A DNA stretch of 64,000 bases from Planococcus plakortidis (GCF_001687605.2 NZ_CP016539.2:2758501-2822500); one strand, 5' to 3'. Positions 1-8,874 are shown, counted from the stretch's first letter. Notes: generated by a model from the sequence alone, not told the origin. Program-made: numbers and translations.

Positions 1-326
1 GTCACCGGGGTGATGGCCAGCCGGTTCCAAAAAGGCGTTCCGTCTTTTCGGTAATTGCGCAAAACCACGGTCACCTTTTCCTGATTCTTGATCGCTTGCC
101 GCAATCGGTCGACGGCTTCCGGATCCGTTTTCGGGCCTTGCAGGAAACGACAGTTGCGGCCAAGGATTTCTCCTTTTTCGTACCCCGTCATTTTCGTGAA
201 TGTCCGGTTTGTGTAAATTATGGGATTATCTTCCTTTTCAGGATCCGTGACGATAGTGCCGACTTTGCTGCCATCCAACATTGCTTCGAGCAGTTGAATC
301 TGTGTATTCACTTCCATTTTCTCCAT
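1..326 (-). CDS. LOV-domain (PAS) blue-light photoreceptor, partial
   Basis: Only the N-terminal 108 codons are present; the gene runs off the left edge. The start ATG at 326 follows a GAGGTGA Shine-Dalgarno. The visible part is one PAS domain of the LOV type: it contains GRNCRFLQG, whose Cys forms the flavin-cysteinyl adduct, and later NYRKDGTPFWNRL, which carries the flavin-contacting Asn residues. LOV domains bind FMN and sense blue light. In Bacillus YtvA a LOV domain is joined to a STAS domain and feeds the SigB stress pathway; in other bacteria LOV is joined to a histidine kinase or GGDEF domain. The output domain lies outside the window, so the protein cannot be named further. Confidence 0.85.
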   Translation of the reverse strand, partial: MEKMEVNTQIQLLEAMLDGSKVGTIVTDPEKEDNPIIYTNRTFTKMTGYEKGEILGRNCRFLQGPKTDPEAVDRLRQAIKNQEKVTVVLRNYRKDGTPFWNRLAITPV

Positions 327-475
327 ATGAATTAGTTCACCTCAAATTTTTACTCATATTATTTTAGCACAGCTTTACATACAGCCAAAACCGGGAACTT
401 CCGGAAGTTTCAGGAATCCATCAAAGGGTAAATGTAAAAACAAGAGCTTTGCAAAGAAATGGAGAGGATACTCAA

Positions 476-1180
476 ATGGCAAAAGTATTGGCAGTCTTAT
501 CAAGCGGCTATTCAAATGAAGAGCATAACTATGTAACCGGCTGGTGGGCAGAAGAATTATTCGAGCCCTTGGCGGAACTTGAAAAAGCGGGCCACTCGGT
601 AGGCCTTGCTTCCATTGACGGCGGCAAACCGGTTGTGGACCCGCTGAGCCTCGATTCGGCATACGATCCGGAAGGCAAATACAAAAAACTATACGACTCA
701 GGCATCGCAGATAAAACGACGCCAGTGGTGGATGTCAAAGCAAGCGATTACGATGCGATCATGATTGTCGGCGGGCATGGCGCAATGTTCGATTTGGCTC
801 ACGATGAAAACCTTCATGCCGTCATCAATATCGTCCATGAAACAGGCGGCATCGTTTCTGCTGTCTGCCACGGCCCCGCCCCGCTTGTCTTTACGAAAAC
901 AAAAGACGGCAAGCCTTTATTGCAAGGATTGAAAGTGACCGGCTATCCGAACGATATGGAACCGGAAGAAGTCGATGGGCTCTTGCCGTTCAGCCTGGAA
1001 GATGAAATGGCGAAAGTGGCGCAATACGACAAAGGCGAAGGGCAAGATGAACACATCGTTTGGGGCAGTGACCGCCTGCTGACTGGCCGTGACCCTGGGT
1101 CCTCGCAAGCATTCGGCCGCGAATTGGCAAAGAAGCTGTCCGAACTGGAAAAGCATCAACTCGACAAACATTTGGAGTGA
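476..1180 (+). CDS. DJ-1/PfpI family protein (Hsp31-like type 1 glutamine amidotransferase domain)
   Basis: This 234-residue protein has a class I glutamine-amidotransferase-like fold. Residues 95-102 read IMIVGGHG, and the nucleophile elbow AVCHGPAP places the conserved Cys at about residue 131, followed by His132. The family includes Hsp31-like chaperones/glyoxalases and general stress proteins; the exact substrate cannot be told from sequence. The ATG at 476 was chosen over an in-frame ATG at 449 because GGAGAGG lies 8 bases before it. A small membrane-protein gene follows on the same strand after 56 bases, then a terminator. The protein appears soluble and cytosolic, with no signal peptide. 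Confidence 0.85.
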   Translation: MAKVLAVLSSGYSNEEHNYVTGWWAEELFEPLAELEKAGHSVGLASIDGGKPVVDPLSLDSAYDPEGKYKKLYDSGIADKTTPVVDVKASDYDAIMIVGGHGAMFDLAHDENLHAVINIVHETGGIVSAVCHGPAPLVFTKTKDGKPLLQGLKVTGYPNDMEPEEVDGLLPFSLEDEMAKVAQYDKGEGQDEHIVWGSDRLLTGRDPGSSQAFGRELAKKLSELEKHQLDKHLE

Positions 1181-1236
1181 CGAGCCGTTCGAAGCAGCCA
1201 GTCTGAAAAAAAGCAATTACTAAAGGAGGAGATCGA

Positions 1237-1464
1237 ATGGATAACAAAAATAACCACAATGATAAAGACAGGGAACAGGAATATATGAAAACGAGTGAGC
1301 AGGAACTGGACCGCAAGCCGCCGGCAGAAAAAGAAGGGCTTGAAGAGCCGAAGAAAACAGGCTACCCGCCGCTACAGTTAGGGTTGATCGTTTTCGCCAT
1401 CGCCGTCTTGGTGATTGTCGGGTTTGCCATCGGTTTCGACTGGTTCGGCCTGTTCGGGAATTAA
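1237..1464 (+). CDS. small single-pass membrane protein, function unknown
   Basis: A 75-residue protein with a very strong Shine-Dalgarno (AAAGGAGGAG, 7 bases before the ATG). The first 50 residues are highly charged and Asn/Lys/Glu-rich. Residues ~48-68 form a hydrophobic helix (LGLIVFAIAVLVIVGFAIG) ending in a short aromatic tail. It lies 56 bases after the DJ-1-like gene and is followed at once by a strong hairpin terminator, so the two probably share a transcript. I do not recognise a family. The ribosome-binding site, the clean membrane segment and the terminator make it a likely real gene. Confidence 0.7.
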   Translation: MDNKNNHNDKDREQEYMKTSEQELDRKPPAEKEGLEEPKKTGYPPLQLGLIVFAIAVLVIVGFAIGFDWFGLFGN

Positions 1465-1483
1465 TCGCTCCATTTATATGCAC

Positions 1484-1519
1484 AAAACGGCAGACAGGAA
1501 ATCCTGTCTGCCGTTTTTT
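1484..1519. terminator. bidirectional intrinsic terminator
   Basis: A 13-bp perfect stem (CGGCAGACAGG/CCTGTCTGCCG extended by A/T pairs), AAAT loop and T-run. It lies between the convergent small membrane-protein gene and the htrA-like gene and can serve both. Confidence 0.9.
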
Positions 1520-1528
1520 AATGACGTG

Positions 1529-2701
1529 TTACATTTGTTCACTCAATTCGACCTCGAATGTTTCGAGTTCTCCATTCCGATAAGCTTTGATCGTCACAGT
1601 CCCTTGCCCTTCCACTTCCGTATAGAGATATTGGCGAAGTTCCAAAACAGAAGAGACAGCTTGGCCGTTCAATTCAACGATCGTATCTTTCGCTTCGATC
1701 CCCGCTTTATCCGCGCCGGATCCTTCCTGTACCGACTGGACGACAACGCCGTCTTCCACTTCACCCGGAAGATTCAATTCCGCATCTCTGATTTCTGCGG
1801 GTATCTGTTCCAATTCAAGCAATGCGACGCCTAGTGATGGACGGGAAACTTCCCCTTCTCCTTCAAGCTCCGAAATGATTGGGATCGCGGAATTGATCGG
1901 AATGGCGAGCCCGATGCCTTCCACTGCATCCTGGGCGATTTTCATCGAATTGATGCCAATGACTTGGCCCTGTGCATTCAATAATGCGCCGCCGCTGTTC
2001 CCGGGATTGATCGCGGCATCGGTTTGGAGCACTTCTGACTGCCAGTCTTCCTGGCCGTCCTTATTGATATCGATCGGGATCGCTCGTTCCGTCCCCGAAA
2101 TGACGCCTGTCGTCACCGACCCGGAAAACTGGAGGCCGAGCGGGTTGCCGATCGCAATCACCGGTTCCCCTGATTTCAACACAGAGGAATCGCCGAACTC
2201 TGCGACTGTTTCAATCTGTGCTCCAGGGATTTTCAGGACAGCAAGGTCGGTCCAGACATCTGAACCGAGCACTTCCGCTTTGAGCTCTTCGCCATTCGCC
2301 AAGGTCACGACGACTTGTTCAGCGCCTTCCACTACGTGATGGTTCGTGACCACGAATGCATCGTCCCCTTGTTTTTTATAGATGACGCCGGAGCCTGCCC
2401 CTGCTTCTTGTGTAGACGTTTGCGCAAACGGGTTATTGCCTGCTTGCAAGTTGGAAACCCCAACCACTGCATCCGCCGTCGCGTCAACGGTTTCTGTGAC
2501 GTCTGTTGTGACAACCGCCGATTCGCTTTGCAGCTCACTCGTTTGGACACCGGCAGTGGCAGATTCTGTTTGTCCCATGTCAGTCCCGGTGACCATCGTG
2601 CCCACCAGCAACGCACCTGCCAATACGCCCCCGAAACTGGAAGCCATATAGCGTTTCCACGGATTTTTCGGGTTTTGCCGAGGTGTATTATAGTAGCCCA
2701 T
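1529..2701 (-). CDS. htrA: HtrA/DegP-type membrane-anchored serine protease with PDZ domain
   Basis: A 390-residue envelope quality-control protease. Residues 1-20 are basic and cytoplasmic, and ~22-40 are a membrane anchor. A Thr/Ser/Glu-rich linker (41-100) leads to a trypsin-like domain with the catalytic triad visible: His122 in TNHHVV, Asp152 in TDLAVLKI and Ser236 in GNSGG. A PDZ domain fills the C-terminus (~290-385). Length and order match the Bacillus HtrA/HtrB/YyxA family. The start ATG at 2701 is preceded by GGGGATGG. The gene lies 174 bases downstream of a two-component system on the same strand. That resembles the CssRS-HtrA secretion-stress arrangement, but a terminator lies between them and the regulatory link is inference. 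Confidence 0.9.
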   Translation of the reverse strand: MGYYNTPRQNPKNPWKRYMASSFGGVLAGALLVGTMVTGTDMGQTESATAGVQTSELQSESAVVTTDVTETVDATADAVVGVSNLQAGNNPFAQTSTQEAGAGSGVIYKKQGDDAFVVTNHHVVEGAEQVVVTLANGEELKAEVLGSDVWTDLAVLKIPGAQIETVAEFGDSSVLKSGEPVIAIGNPLGLQFSGSVTTGVISGTERAIPIDINKDGQEDWQSEVLQTDAAINPGNSGGALLNAQGQVIGINSMKIAQDAVEGIGLAIPINSAIPIISELEGEGEVSRPSLGVALLELEQIPAEIRDAELNLPGEVEDGVVVQSVQEGSGADKAGIEAKDTIVELNGQAVSSVLELRQYLYTEVEGQGTVTIKAYRNGELETFEVELSEQM

Positions 2702-2839
2702 TAGTTTTCCATCCCCTTTTACGATTGTTTGTCGTTTGCCTTGTGGCTTTCGATATCCTTATCATACAAAGCACATATGAAAAAATTATGACCAAATATG
2801 CAATAGAAATGTAAATTTTTGCGGGGATAAAAAGCAAGA

Positions 2840-2868
2840 AAAGCCTGCCGGGATAACCGGCAGGCTTT
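2840..2868 (-). terminator. intrinsic terminator after the sensor kinase gene
   Basis: A 12-bp perfect stem (AAAGCCTGCCGG/CCGGCAGGCTTT) with a 5-base loop. On the minus strand it is followed by a T-rich tract and ends the two-component operon before htrA. Confidence 0.85.
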
Positions 2869-2875
2869 CGACGTA

Positions 2876-4290
2876 CTAGTGATTATTCGCGTGTTTGCGG
2901 GGCAGGCGGATCGTGAATTTCGTTCCTTTTCCTTTTTCACTTTCGACTGAGATTTCCCCGTCGTGCAAATTGACCAATTGGCGGACGATGGAAAGGCCCA
3001 GGCCGAACTGTCCGCTTCCGCGCGACATATCCGCTTTGTAGAAGCGGCGCCAAATCATCTCCAGTTCATCGACTTCGATGCCGTTTCCCGTATCTTCCAC
3101 TTCCAATACGGACGCTCCGCCTTCCGCGCGGGCGCGCAAGTAAATCTCGCCGTTTTCGGTGAATTGGATGCTGTTTTTGACGATATTCACCAGGATTTGA
3201 ATCAAGCGGTCCATGTCCCCATAGATCATCTCGCCCGGCTCGGCCTCGATCAGCAAGCGATCGCCTTTTTCGGATGCCTGCAATTGCAGCTGCTCCTGGA
3301 TGATCTCCAGCAGTTCAGCCGCTTCGATTTCTTCTTTCATGAGCGTCACTTGATTCGACCGGATTTTCTCATAATCCAGGTTTTCATTGACGAGGCGCAT
3401 AAGCCGCTTCGTCTCATCGCTCACCAGGCGGATGCCCTTTTCGCGCTGCTCTTCCTCAATCATGCCGCTCTTCAAGCCTTCGATAATGCCGGCGATCGTC
3501 GTAAGCGGCGTCCTCATCTCATGCGAGACATCCGCCATGAAACGCCGCCTGCGGTTTTCGAGCTGCTCGATTTCTTCGTTGGAGCGCTGCAATTTATCTG
3601 CCATGACATTGAAGTCATGGGCCAAATCCCCAAACTCGTCAAAATTCGATTCCGGCAAATTGACTTGGTAATGCCCTTCGCTGATCATCGACGTCGCTTT
3701 TCTCATGCGCTGCAGGCGCGTCACGTGAATTTTCGCCAGCAACAGGCTGAGCAATAATGCGAACGGCAAGGAAATGGCGATCACGGCGACGAGTGTCCGG
3801 TTCAATTCCGTCACCATTTCCCGGATTCCGCTCACAGGGGAAGCCAATAACACCCCCCTGCAAGCGTGCTGCGCTCGACATACGGCAGCGCGACGAACGT
3901 CATCGACCGCTCAAAGCGTTCGACGTCCCGATAGACGACCAAAGTTTCACCGCGTTCGATGACATTCCATTCTTCTGGCGTCAGTTCGACGGACGGAAAA
4001 TTGCCGTTGATCGGATACAGGATCCGGCTTTGCTGGTCGAAGACGATGAAATTGATGTTCTGGGCTTCAAGCACCGTGACGTAGGATTGCAGATCCGTCC
4101 CCGGCCGCGCCTGTTCGAGTTCCTGGAGAATCTGCTCCCCGTAGCGCTCGAGCTCCTCCGCCTTGTCCGAATACGCCACCCGCTCACCGTAGAAAATGAA
4201 CAGCGTGCTTAGAATGGCCACCGCAAACACAAGGACGCCCATATGGCTTGCGATCAATTGATAGAAATACTTAACCCGCAAGTTCTTCAA
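2876..4290 (-). pseudogene. sensor histidine kinase (HAMP-HisKA-HATPase), frameshifted at a G6 tract
   Basis: Two overlapping open frames together encode one kinase. The N-terminal part starts at a TTG at 4290, overlapping the regulator gene by 20 bases, and holds the first membrane helix and an extracellular sensor region. It runs into a stop after about 152 codons. The second part (from 3853) holds membrane helix 2, HAMP, the H-box VSHEMRTPL, N-box, G1 DTGNGIE and G2 GQFGLGLSIV. The frames switch at six Gs on the coding strand (3853-3858). A seventh G would give one 471-residue protein reading ...LAGGVLLASPVSG. No stop or other damage is seen elsewhere. It may be a true inactivation, a phase-variable tract, ribosomal slippage or a sequencing error. 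Confidence 0.8.
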
Positions 4291-4951
4291 ATTTATAACC
4301 CACTCCCCAAACCGTATGGAAGAGCTGGTCTCCTTCCGGAATTTTTTTGCGCAGCCGCTTTATGTGGACATCTACGGTGCGTTCATCACCGTAGAATTGG
4401 TAGCCCCATACTTGCTCGAGCAATTGCTCCCGGCTGAACACTTGCTTCGGATGCTGCAGGAAAAAGACCAGCAGATCGAATTCCTTCGGCGTTAGATTGT
4501 CGATTGCCTGGCCGTCTTTCACGACTTCGCGCGTTTCTTTCCTGACATGGAAATGGGACGTGCGAATGCCGTCTTCGGCCGCCTCCCCTTTTCGTGCCCT
4601 CCTGGTCACCGCCTTGATGCGCGCCATCAGAGTCAGTGGGCTGAAAGGCTTCGTCACATAATCATCGGCTCCCATTTCAAATCCGATCACCTGGTCGGAT
4701 TCACTGTCCTTTGCTGTCAGCATGATGATGGGCACTTCGCTTTTTGTCTCGCGGATTTTCCGGCATAAGGCGATGCCGTCCATTCCCGGAAGCATCCAAT
4801 CGAGGATCAGCAAGTCGTAATCCCCTTCCTGGAATTTGCGGTAGCCTTCCAGACCGTCACCAGCGAAGTCACCTTCGAGCCCTTCTTTTGAAAAAAACAA
4901 TTCCAGCATCGAACTGACACTCGGGTTGTCTTCCACGACCAAGATTTTCAT
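4271..4951 (-). CDS. OmpR/PhoB-family response regulator
   Basis: A 226-residue two-domain regulator. The receiver domain (1-~120) has the acidic pocket (VEDN), the phospho-acceptor Asp51 in LILDWMLPG, the Thr of MLTAKD and the Lys of VTKPF. The C-terminal winged helix (~130-224) ends with the usual DERTVDVHIKRLRKKI recognition segment and VGYKFE. It is the first gene of a two-gene operon and overlaps the frameshifted kinase gene by 20 bases, so the pair is translationally coupled. Targets are unknown; the htrA-like protease gene just downstream is the obvious candidate, by position only. Confidence 0.9.
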   Translation of the reverse strand: MKILVVEDNPSVSSMLELFFSKEGLEGDFAGDGLEGYRKFQEGDYDLLILDWMLPGMDGIALCRKIRETKSEVPIIMLTAKDSESDQVIGFEMGADDYVTKPFSPLTLMARIKAVTRRARKGEAAEDGIRTSHFHVRKETREVVKDGQAIDNLTPKEFDLLVFFLQHPKQVFSREQLLEQVWGYQFYGDERTVDVHIKRLRKKIPEGDQLFHTVWGVGYKFEELAG

Positions 4952-4998
4952 GATTCCACCTCCCTATTTCCGGTTCAATCTAAGCTCCACACCAAAAA

Positions 4999-5020
4999 GC
5001 CGCCCTGAAAACGGGGCGGC
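4999..5020 (-). terminator. intrinsic terminator of the GTPase gene
   Basis: GCCGCCCTG/CGGGGCGGC stem with an AAAA loop, followed on the minus strand by TTTTT, just after the GTPase stop codon at 5030. Confidence 0.85.
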
Positions 5021-5029
5021 CACGTGGTT

Positions 5030-6043
5030 TTAAGCATTTTTTTCCCGCTTTTTCAACTTTTCATAGAGGCTGCCGATCATTTCATAATCGATGGCGATAT
5101 TGTTTTCATACGCATACTTCACTCCGTAACCGAGCGCCAGCGTCATGGAGCTCGCCACAGTCCCGCCGATGACCGATCCCGCCCCCGGCACAAACTTCAG
5201 GGCCTGGCGGTAGAGGGTATGGCCGATCGTCTGCGTAGCGGTGATGACGATCATGTCTTTCGCCGCCTTTTTCGTCAATGGTTTATCATACAGATTCGAT
5301 AATTTGACGATGAGCCCGACCTGCAGCGTCGTCAGCGGCAATACGTCCGATCCCGGAATCGGTGATGCGCCGATGATGCCCGCTGAGACCCCTGCCCCCA
5401 CGATCCAGCGCGTAGCGGCAGACGATTTCTCTTTCATGCTTTTGGCGAAGAGCAGGTCTTTCCCCTTCTTTTCCAGCAACAGCAAGATTTCCTTCTTCAG
5501 GAGATCCAGGTTCTCTCCCGTTTTCGAGGAAACCGGAATCACTTTGTATTTATTTTTCGTATGCCCTTTGATGAACTTGATGATCGATGGGATATCTTCG
5601 GCCGCATCGATTTTATTCAGGACGATGAGGATGTCTTTATTATGCTTTTCGATTTCGGAGAATTTTTGCTTTTCGCTATCTGAAAAGACCGTCCCGGCAG
5701 CATTCAGGAAAAACAGCACAACATCCGATTGCTGGACGAACTCCAAGGTCTTTTTCGGGTTCTCATCATTCGGGTCATTGAGCCCCGGTGTATCCATGAA
5801 CTTGATGTTCTCCAAGCCACGGATGTTATAAGGGTCTACGCTTACCGTTTCGCCAGGCATCGGATTGGTGCTGGCAATGTCTTCACCGATGATTTTATTC
5901 ACCGTTGTCGATTTCCCGGCATTGACTTCGCCGATCAATGAGATCAGCAAATCCTGCTCGAGCGTATCGCTCACTTTTTTCATCTCATCTTCAAACACTT
6001 TATCCATTGCACGCATGACTTCATCTTCGAATTCCTTAACCAT
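5030..6043 (-). CDS. dynamin-like/Era-type GTPase with C-terminal DUF697 domain
   Basis: A 337-residue protein. The N-terminal half is a GTPase domain with P-loop GEVNAGKST, G3 DTPGLND and G4 NKID. The C-terminal half (~210-320) is hydrophobic and glycine-rich (GASPIPGSDVLPLTTLQVG), typical of DUF697, which is membrane-associated in related proteins. I chose the ATG at 6043 because AAGGAGGAG precedes it by 8 bases; the longer open frame has no good ribosome site. The gene is monocistronic with its own terminator. The family is thought to act on membranes or in stress responses, but no precise role is established from sequence. Confidence 0.8.
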   Translation of the reverse strand: MVKEFEDEVMRAMDKVFEDEMKKVSDTLEQDLLISLIGEVNAGKSTTVNKIIGEDIASTNPMPGETVSVDPYNIRGLENIKFMDTPGLNDPNDENPKKTLEFVQQSDVVLFFLNAAGTVFSDSEKQKFSEIEKHNKDILIVLNKIDAAEDIPSIIKFIKGHTKNKYKVIPVSSKTGENLDLLKKEILLLLEKKGKDLLFAKSMKEKSSAATRWIVGAGVSAGIIGASPIPGSDVLPLTTLQVGLIVKLSNLYDKPLTKKAAKDMIVITATQTIGHTLYRQALKFVPGAGSVIGGTVASSMTLALGYGVKYAYENNIAIDYEMIGSLYEKLKKREKNA

Positions 6044-6190
6044 TGGCCCGTCTCCTCCTTCAAGGTACTTATCCCTATTATAAAGGCTTCCGGCGTTCGC
6101 GACCATTTTCAGCCATCATCCCGTACTCGCCAGCAACCCCGATACGTAGTAGCATGAAAGAAATACCTGAATTCAAAAGGAGTGCCTATC

Positions 6191-6517
6191 ATGAGCGAAC
6201 GCCCACATGTCACCGGGCTTGATGTCGATCCTGAAACCCGCTGTCGCCATTACCATTCGGAATTCGACCGCATCGCCATCCGCTTCCATTGCTGCGGAGA
6301 ATATTTTCCATGTTTTCAATGCCATGAGGCAGTCGGCTGCAACAATAAATCCGTCTGGCCGAAAGAGCAGTTCAACGAAAAAGCGGTTTTATGCGGCGCA
6401 TGCGGCAACGAACTATCCATCCGCGATTATCTCGATTGCGCTTCTTCCTGCCCGCATTGCGCCGCTCCCTTCAACCCTGGGTGCAGCCTCCACAAGCACC
6501 TGTATTTTGAAGTTTGA
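6191..6517 (+). CDS. CHY zinc finger protein
   Basis: A 108-residue protein almost wholly made of metal-binding pairs: CRHYHSEFDRIAIRFHCC, then CFQCHEA, CGACGNELS and CPHCAAPFNPGC. This is the spacing of the CHY zinc finger (the Hot13/RCHY1-type domain), found as a stand-alone protein in many Bacillales. It probably binds several zinc ions; its role in bacteria is unknown. The ATG at 6191 has AAGGAG 8 bases upstream, whereas the in-frame GTG at 6182 lies inside the ribosome site. It stands alone between a divergent GTPase gene and a convergent GNAT gene. Confidence 0.85.
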   Translation: MSERPHVTGLDVDPETRCRHYHSEFDRIAIRFHCCGEYFPCFQCHEAVGCNNKSVWPKEQFNEKAVLCGACGNELSIRDYLDCASSCPHCAAPFNPGCSLHKHLYFEV

Positions 6518-6548
6518 ACCAACGCCCAATATGTCTCTTCACAATTAA

Positions 6549-6589
6549 AACTGCCCGGAAAGCTGGATGCACCAGTTTTCCGGACAGTT
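6549..6589. terminator. probable terminator between CHY and GNAT genes
   Basis: An imperfect ~18-bp hairpin (AACTGCCCGGAAAGCTGG against CCAGTTTTCCGGACAGTT) in the convergent gap. The T-tail is weak on both strands, slightly better on the minus strand. Confidence 0.5.
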
Positions 6590-6598
6590 CTGAGGTGT

Positions 6599-7078
6599 TT
6601 ATTTCACTTTCAGGCACATGGCGAATTGCTCGCCTTTTTTGCCCATCACTCTTCTGCCGGTATCTTCGAATCCGGCTTTTCGATAGAGCTTCTGTGCAGC
6701 GATATTGCGCGCATTGACGCCAAGCACGACTTCGTCAAAAGCTTCGAATTCTTTTTGCAAAAAAGCGGGCAAGGCTTCGAGAGAGCCGGTTGCGATGCCG
6801 CGCCCTTGATATTTCGGGTTGACGGAATATCCGCGCAAAAGCAAGGCTTTCGGGTTATCGGAATAGCGTTTCCGATCCTCCGATTCATCCAGCTCGAAAA
6901 ATCCGGCCACTTCGCCGCGCGCGCGGATGACGATCAGATGCTTTTCGGGATTTCCCGCATCCCGCTTGATGAGCTCCTGTGGCATCATGGTGAATTCCTG
7001 CTGTTCCGCTGGAAGATTGTAGGAAACATCCGTTCTTTTCGTATAGCAATGCAAGGTCACTTCACTTTTTCTAATCAC
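6599..7078 (-). CDS. GNAT-family N-acetyltransferase
   Basis: A 159-residue protein with the GNAT core: the acetyl-CoA-binding motif YQGRGIATGSL near residue 95, followed by the motif-B segment GVNARNIAAQKLYRKAGFEDTGRR. Acceptor substrate is unknown; it could be a small molecule or a protein N-terminus. The start is a GTG at 7078 preceded by GGGGGA. It lies 23 bases after a metallophosphoesterase gene on the same strand, so the two are likely co-transcribed, although no functional link is obvious. Confidence 0.8.
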   Translation of the reverse strand: MIRKSEVTLHCYTKRTDVSYNLPAEQQEFTMMPQELIKRDAGNPEKHLIVIRARGEVAGFFELDESEDRKRYSDNPKALLLRGYSVNPKYQGRGIATGSLEALPAFLQKEFEAFDEVVLGVNARNIAAQKLYRKAGFEDTGRRVMGKKGEQFAMCLKVK

Positions 7079-7101
7079 GGCAATCGGTCCCCCTAAACTC
7101 T

Positions 7102-7929
7102 TTATTCATTCTCTAACGTAACGACCACGACTTCGGGCAAATTGAAAACACGCAACGGAAATCCGCTGTTTCCAAGGCCACGGCTCAGGACAAGCTGTGT
7201 ATCGCCCGATTCGAAGACGCCTTCTGTCATGCTTGGGAACCAGCCTTGCCCCGGAGCGATCAAGCCGCCAAGCCCTGGAATGCGGATTTGGCCGCCGTGT
7301 GCATGGCCTGCGAAAACGACATCGATCCCTTCACTGGCGTAAGTCTCCAATTGTTCGGGCCGGTGGGCAAGCAGCAAGGTAAATGCGTCATTTAGGCCGG
7401 CTTCTGCGATGCTATTGCGCGTAAACTCCTCTTCGTGAAGGTATATGTCCATCAACGGGTCGTCAATTCCCCCAATTTGTATTGCTTCCCCGTCCTCTTC
7501 CCACATGAGCGAACGATTGCGCAGCACTTCTACACCGCGTTCTTCCAAGGCGGGAACGATTTCATCTTCCAGCCGGTTCGACGACACTTCATGGTTGCCG
7601 ATGACATAATACACATCACTCATCTCCACCAGCCCGTCGACAGCTGCCAAACTTTTCTCCAGATCGTAGCGGTCGCTGTCGATCAAATCCCCAGTGATGA
7701 ATATGGCGTCCGGATTCGCCGCTTCCACTTTATCCAATAGGGATCGCTGCCGGTTCCCGAACTCGGCGTTGTGAAGGTCCGATACTTGGACAATGCGCTT
7801 GCCGGCAAACGCATCCGGCACTTTTTCCGATTGGACCGAATACTCGGTCGTGACAATCCAGTTATTATTGACCCAGGCAAACCCCACTAGGAGCAATGCC
7901 ACAAAAAGCAAGGCGATCAGTTTCTTCAT
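7102..7929 (-). CDS. membrane-anchored calcineurin-like metallophosphoesterase (YkuE/YaeI type)
   Basis: A 275-residue phosphoesterase with an N-terminal hydrophobic anchor or signal (residues ~3-22). All metal-ligand motifs are present: VSDLHN, GDLID, IGNHEV and the C-terminal GHAHGGQIR. The two-metal centre hydrolyses phosphoesters; in the YkuE/YaeI group the substrates are poorly defined and may include lipid-linked phosphates. The domain should sit outside the membrane. It begins with ATG at 7929 and is the first gene of an operon with the GNAT gene 23 bases downstream. Confidence 0.85.
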   Translation of the reverse strand: MKKLIALLFVALLLVGFAWVNNNWIVTTEYSVQSEKVPDAFAGKRIVQVSDLHNAEFGNRQRSLLDKVEAANPDAIFITGDLIDSDRYDLEKSLAAVDGLVEMSDVYYVIGNHEVSSNRLEDEIVPALEERGVEVLRNRSLMWEEDGEAIQIGGIDDPLMDIYLHEEEFTRNSIAEAGLNDAFTLLLAHRPEQLETYASEGIDVVFAGHAHGGQIRIPGLGGLIAPGQGWFPSMTEGVFESGDTQLVLSRGLGNSGFPLRVFNLPEVVVVTLENE

Positions 7930-8060
7930 ATCCTATTCCTCAATTCATTAGTATGGCCCGCGCTTCCGTTATGCGCTGTGCACGGGTCCTGGTTTGGCAG
8001 CCCGTTCTTCCGTGGTGTCGCCAAATCCTGTTCTTATTCTACCAGCATTCGCCCAAAAGA

Positions 8061-8089
8061 AAAGCAATCAGCTGACGGCTGATTGCTTT
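8061..8089 (-). terminator. intrinsic terminator of the yxlEFG-like operon
   Basis: A 12-bp stem (AAAGCAATCAGC/GCTGATTGCTTT) whose left edge overlaps the permease stop codon. T-run on the minus strand. Confidence 0.8.
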
Positions 8090-8874
8090 TATACTTTCGT
8101 TTTCGCACGGTTTCTTTTCGATAGCCAAATGCCCAGTGCAGCAAGGGCGATCAGGCATACAAGCGAAAGGGCGATGGTCCAGGTCAGCGCTGCCCTATCC
8201 GGCCCGATATCCAGAAAGGACGCTGCATAATTCGGAAGCTTCAACGGCGACCACTCCCAGCGGCTGCCGAAAAGGCTATCGACGAGCTGTAAAATAAGCA
8301 TTGCAGCAAGCGTCAAAGCAGCTGCCAAGCCTGCATTCGGCATCGCTGCGCTTGCGAATAAAATAAAGGTAACGACCAGCAGCATCCATAAGCTATAAGT
8401 TGCCGCAAATGCCAGGAACTCCCCGAACGGCACCGCTGAGAACAGCACTGCCGTGTAGTAATAAGCCGCCAAAAAACCGGCCCAGACGCTGATCATGGCC
8501 ACGAGGGAAGCCATCAGCCATTTGCTTAGAAAATAAGATGTAAACGACAAAGGCCGCACGTATAAAAGCGTCGCTGTCCCGTTTCTGCGTTCGCCGGCAA
8601 TGCTCCCCATATAAGCGAGTACGAGGACCAGCATGCCGATCAGCTGAAATTGCCCCATGGCCGCTACCAGCAATTGTTCAGGCTCAGGGTCTGGCAATTC
8701 GATGACGGCTCCATCAGGCAAACCTCCTGCAGCATCCAGGATCTGGGGCAAATAATAATTCGATAAAGGCTCTGTGACGCCCAGCAGGATAAAGACGACG
8801 GGAATCCAGAAAATCTTATAATTGCGCAGGTTCTCACGCCATTCCTTCAATAGCAATGTCGAAAATTGTTTCAT
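8089..8874 (-). CDS. yxlG: ABC-2 type transporter permease, YxlG-like
   Basis: A 261-residue polytopic membrane protein with about six hydrophobic segments. Between segments 1 and 2 is an external loop rich in Pro/Glu, and the conserved AGERRNGTATLLYVRPLS region of ABC-2 permeases follows near residue 90. Its ATG overlaps the stop of the upstream ATPase gene (ATGA), so translation is coupled. With the ATPase and the small YxlE-like protein it forms the yxlE-yxlF-yxlG order seen in the B. subtilis sigY operon. It is probably an exporter; the substrate is unknown. Confidence 0.8.
   Translation of the reverse strand: MKQFSTLLLKEWRENLRNYKIFWIPVVFILLGVTEPLSNYYLPQILDAAGGLPDGAVIELPDPEPEQLLVAAMGQFQLIGMLVLVLAYMGSIAGERRNGTATLLYVRPLSFTSYFLSKWLMASLVAMISVWAGFLAAYYYTAVLFSAVPFGEFLAFAATYSLWMLLVVTFILFASAAMPNAGLAAALTLAAMLILQLVDSLFGSRWEWSPLKLPNYAASFLDIGPDRAALTWTIALSLVCLIALAALGIWLSKRNRAKTKV

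Noticed and set aside
2963-3757. 264-codon plus-strand open frame opposite the sensor kinase
   Set aside because: It is the antisense of conserved kinase domains, has no ribosome site and no protein-like composition.
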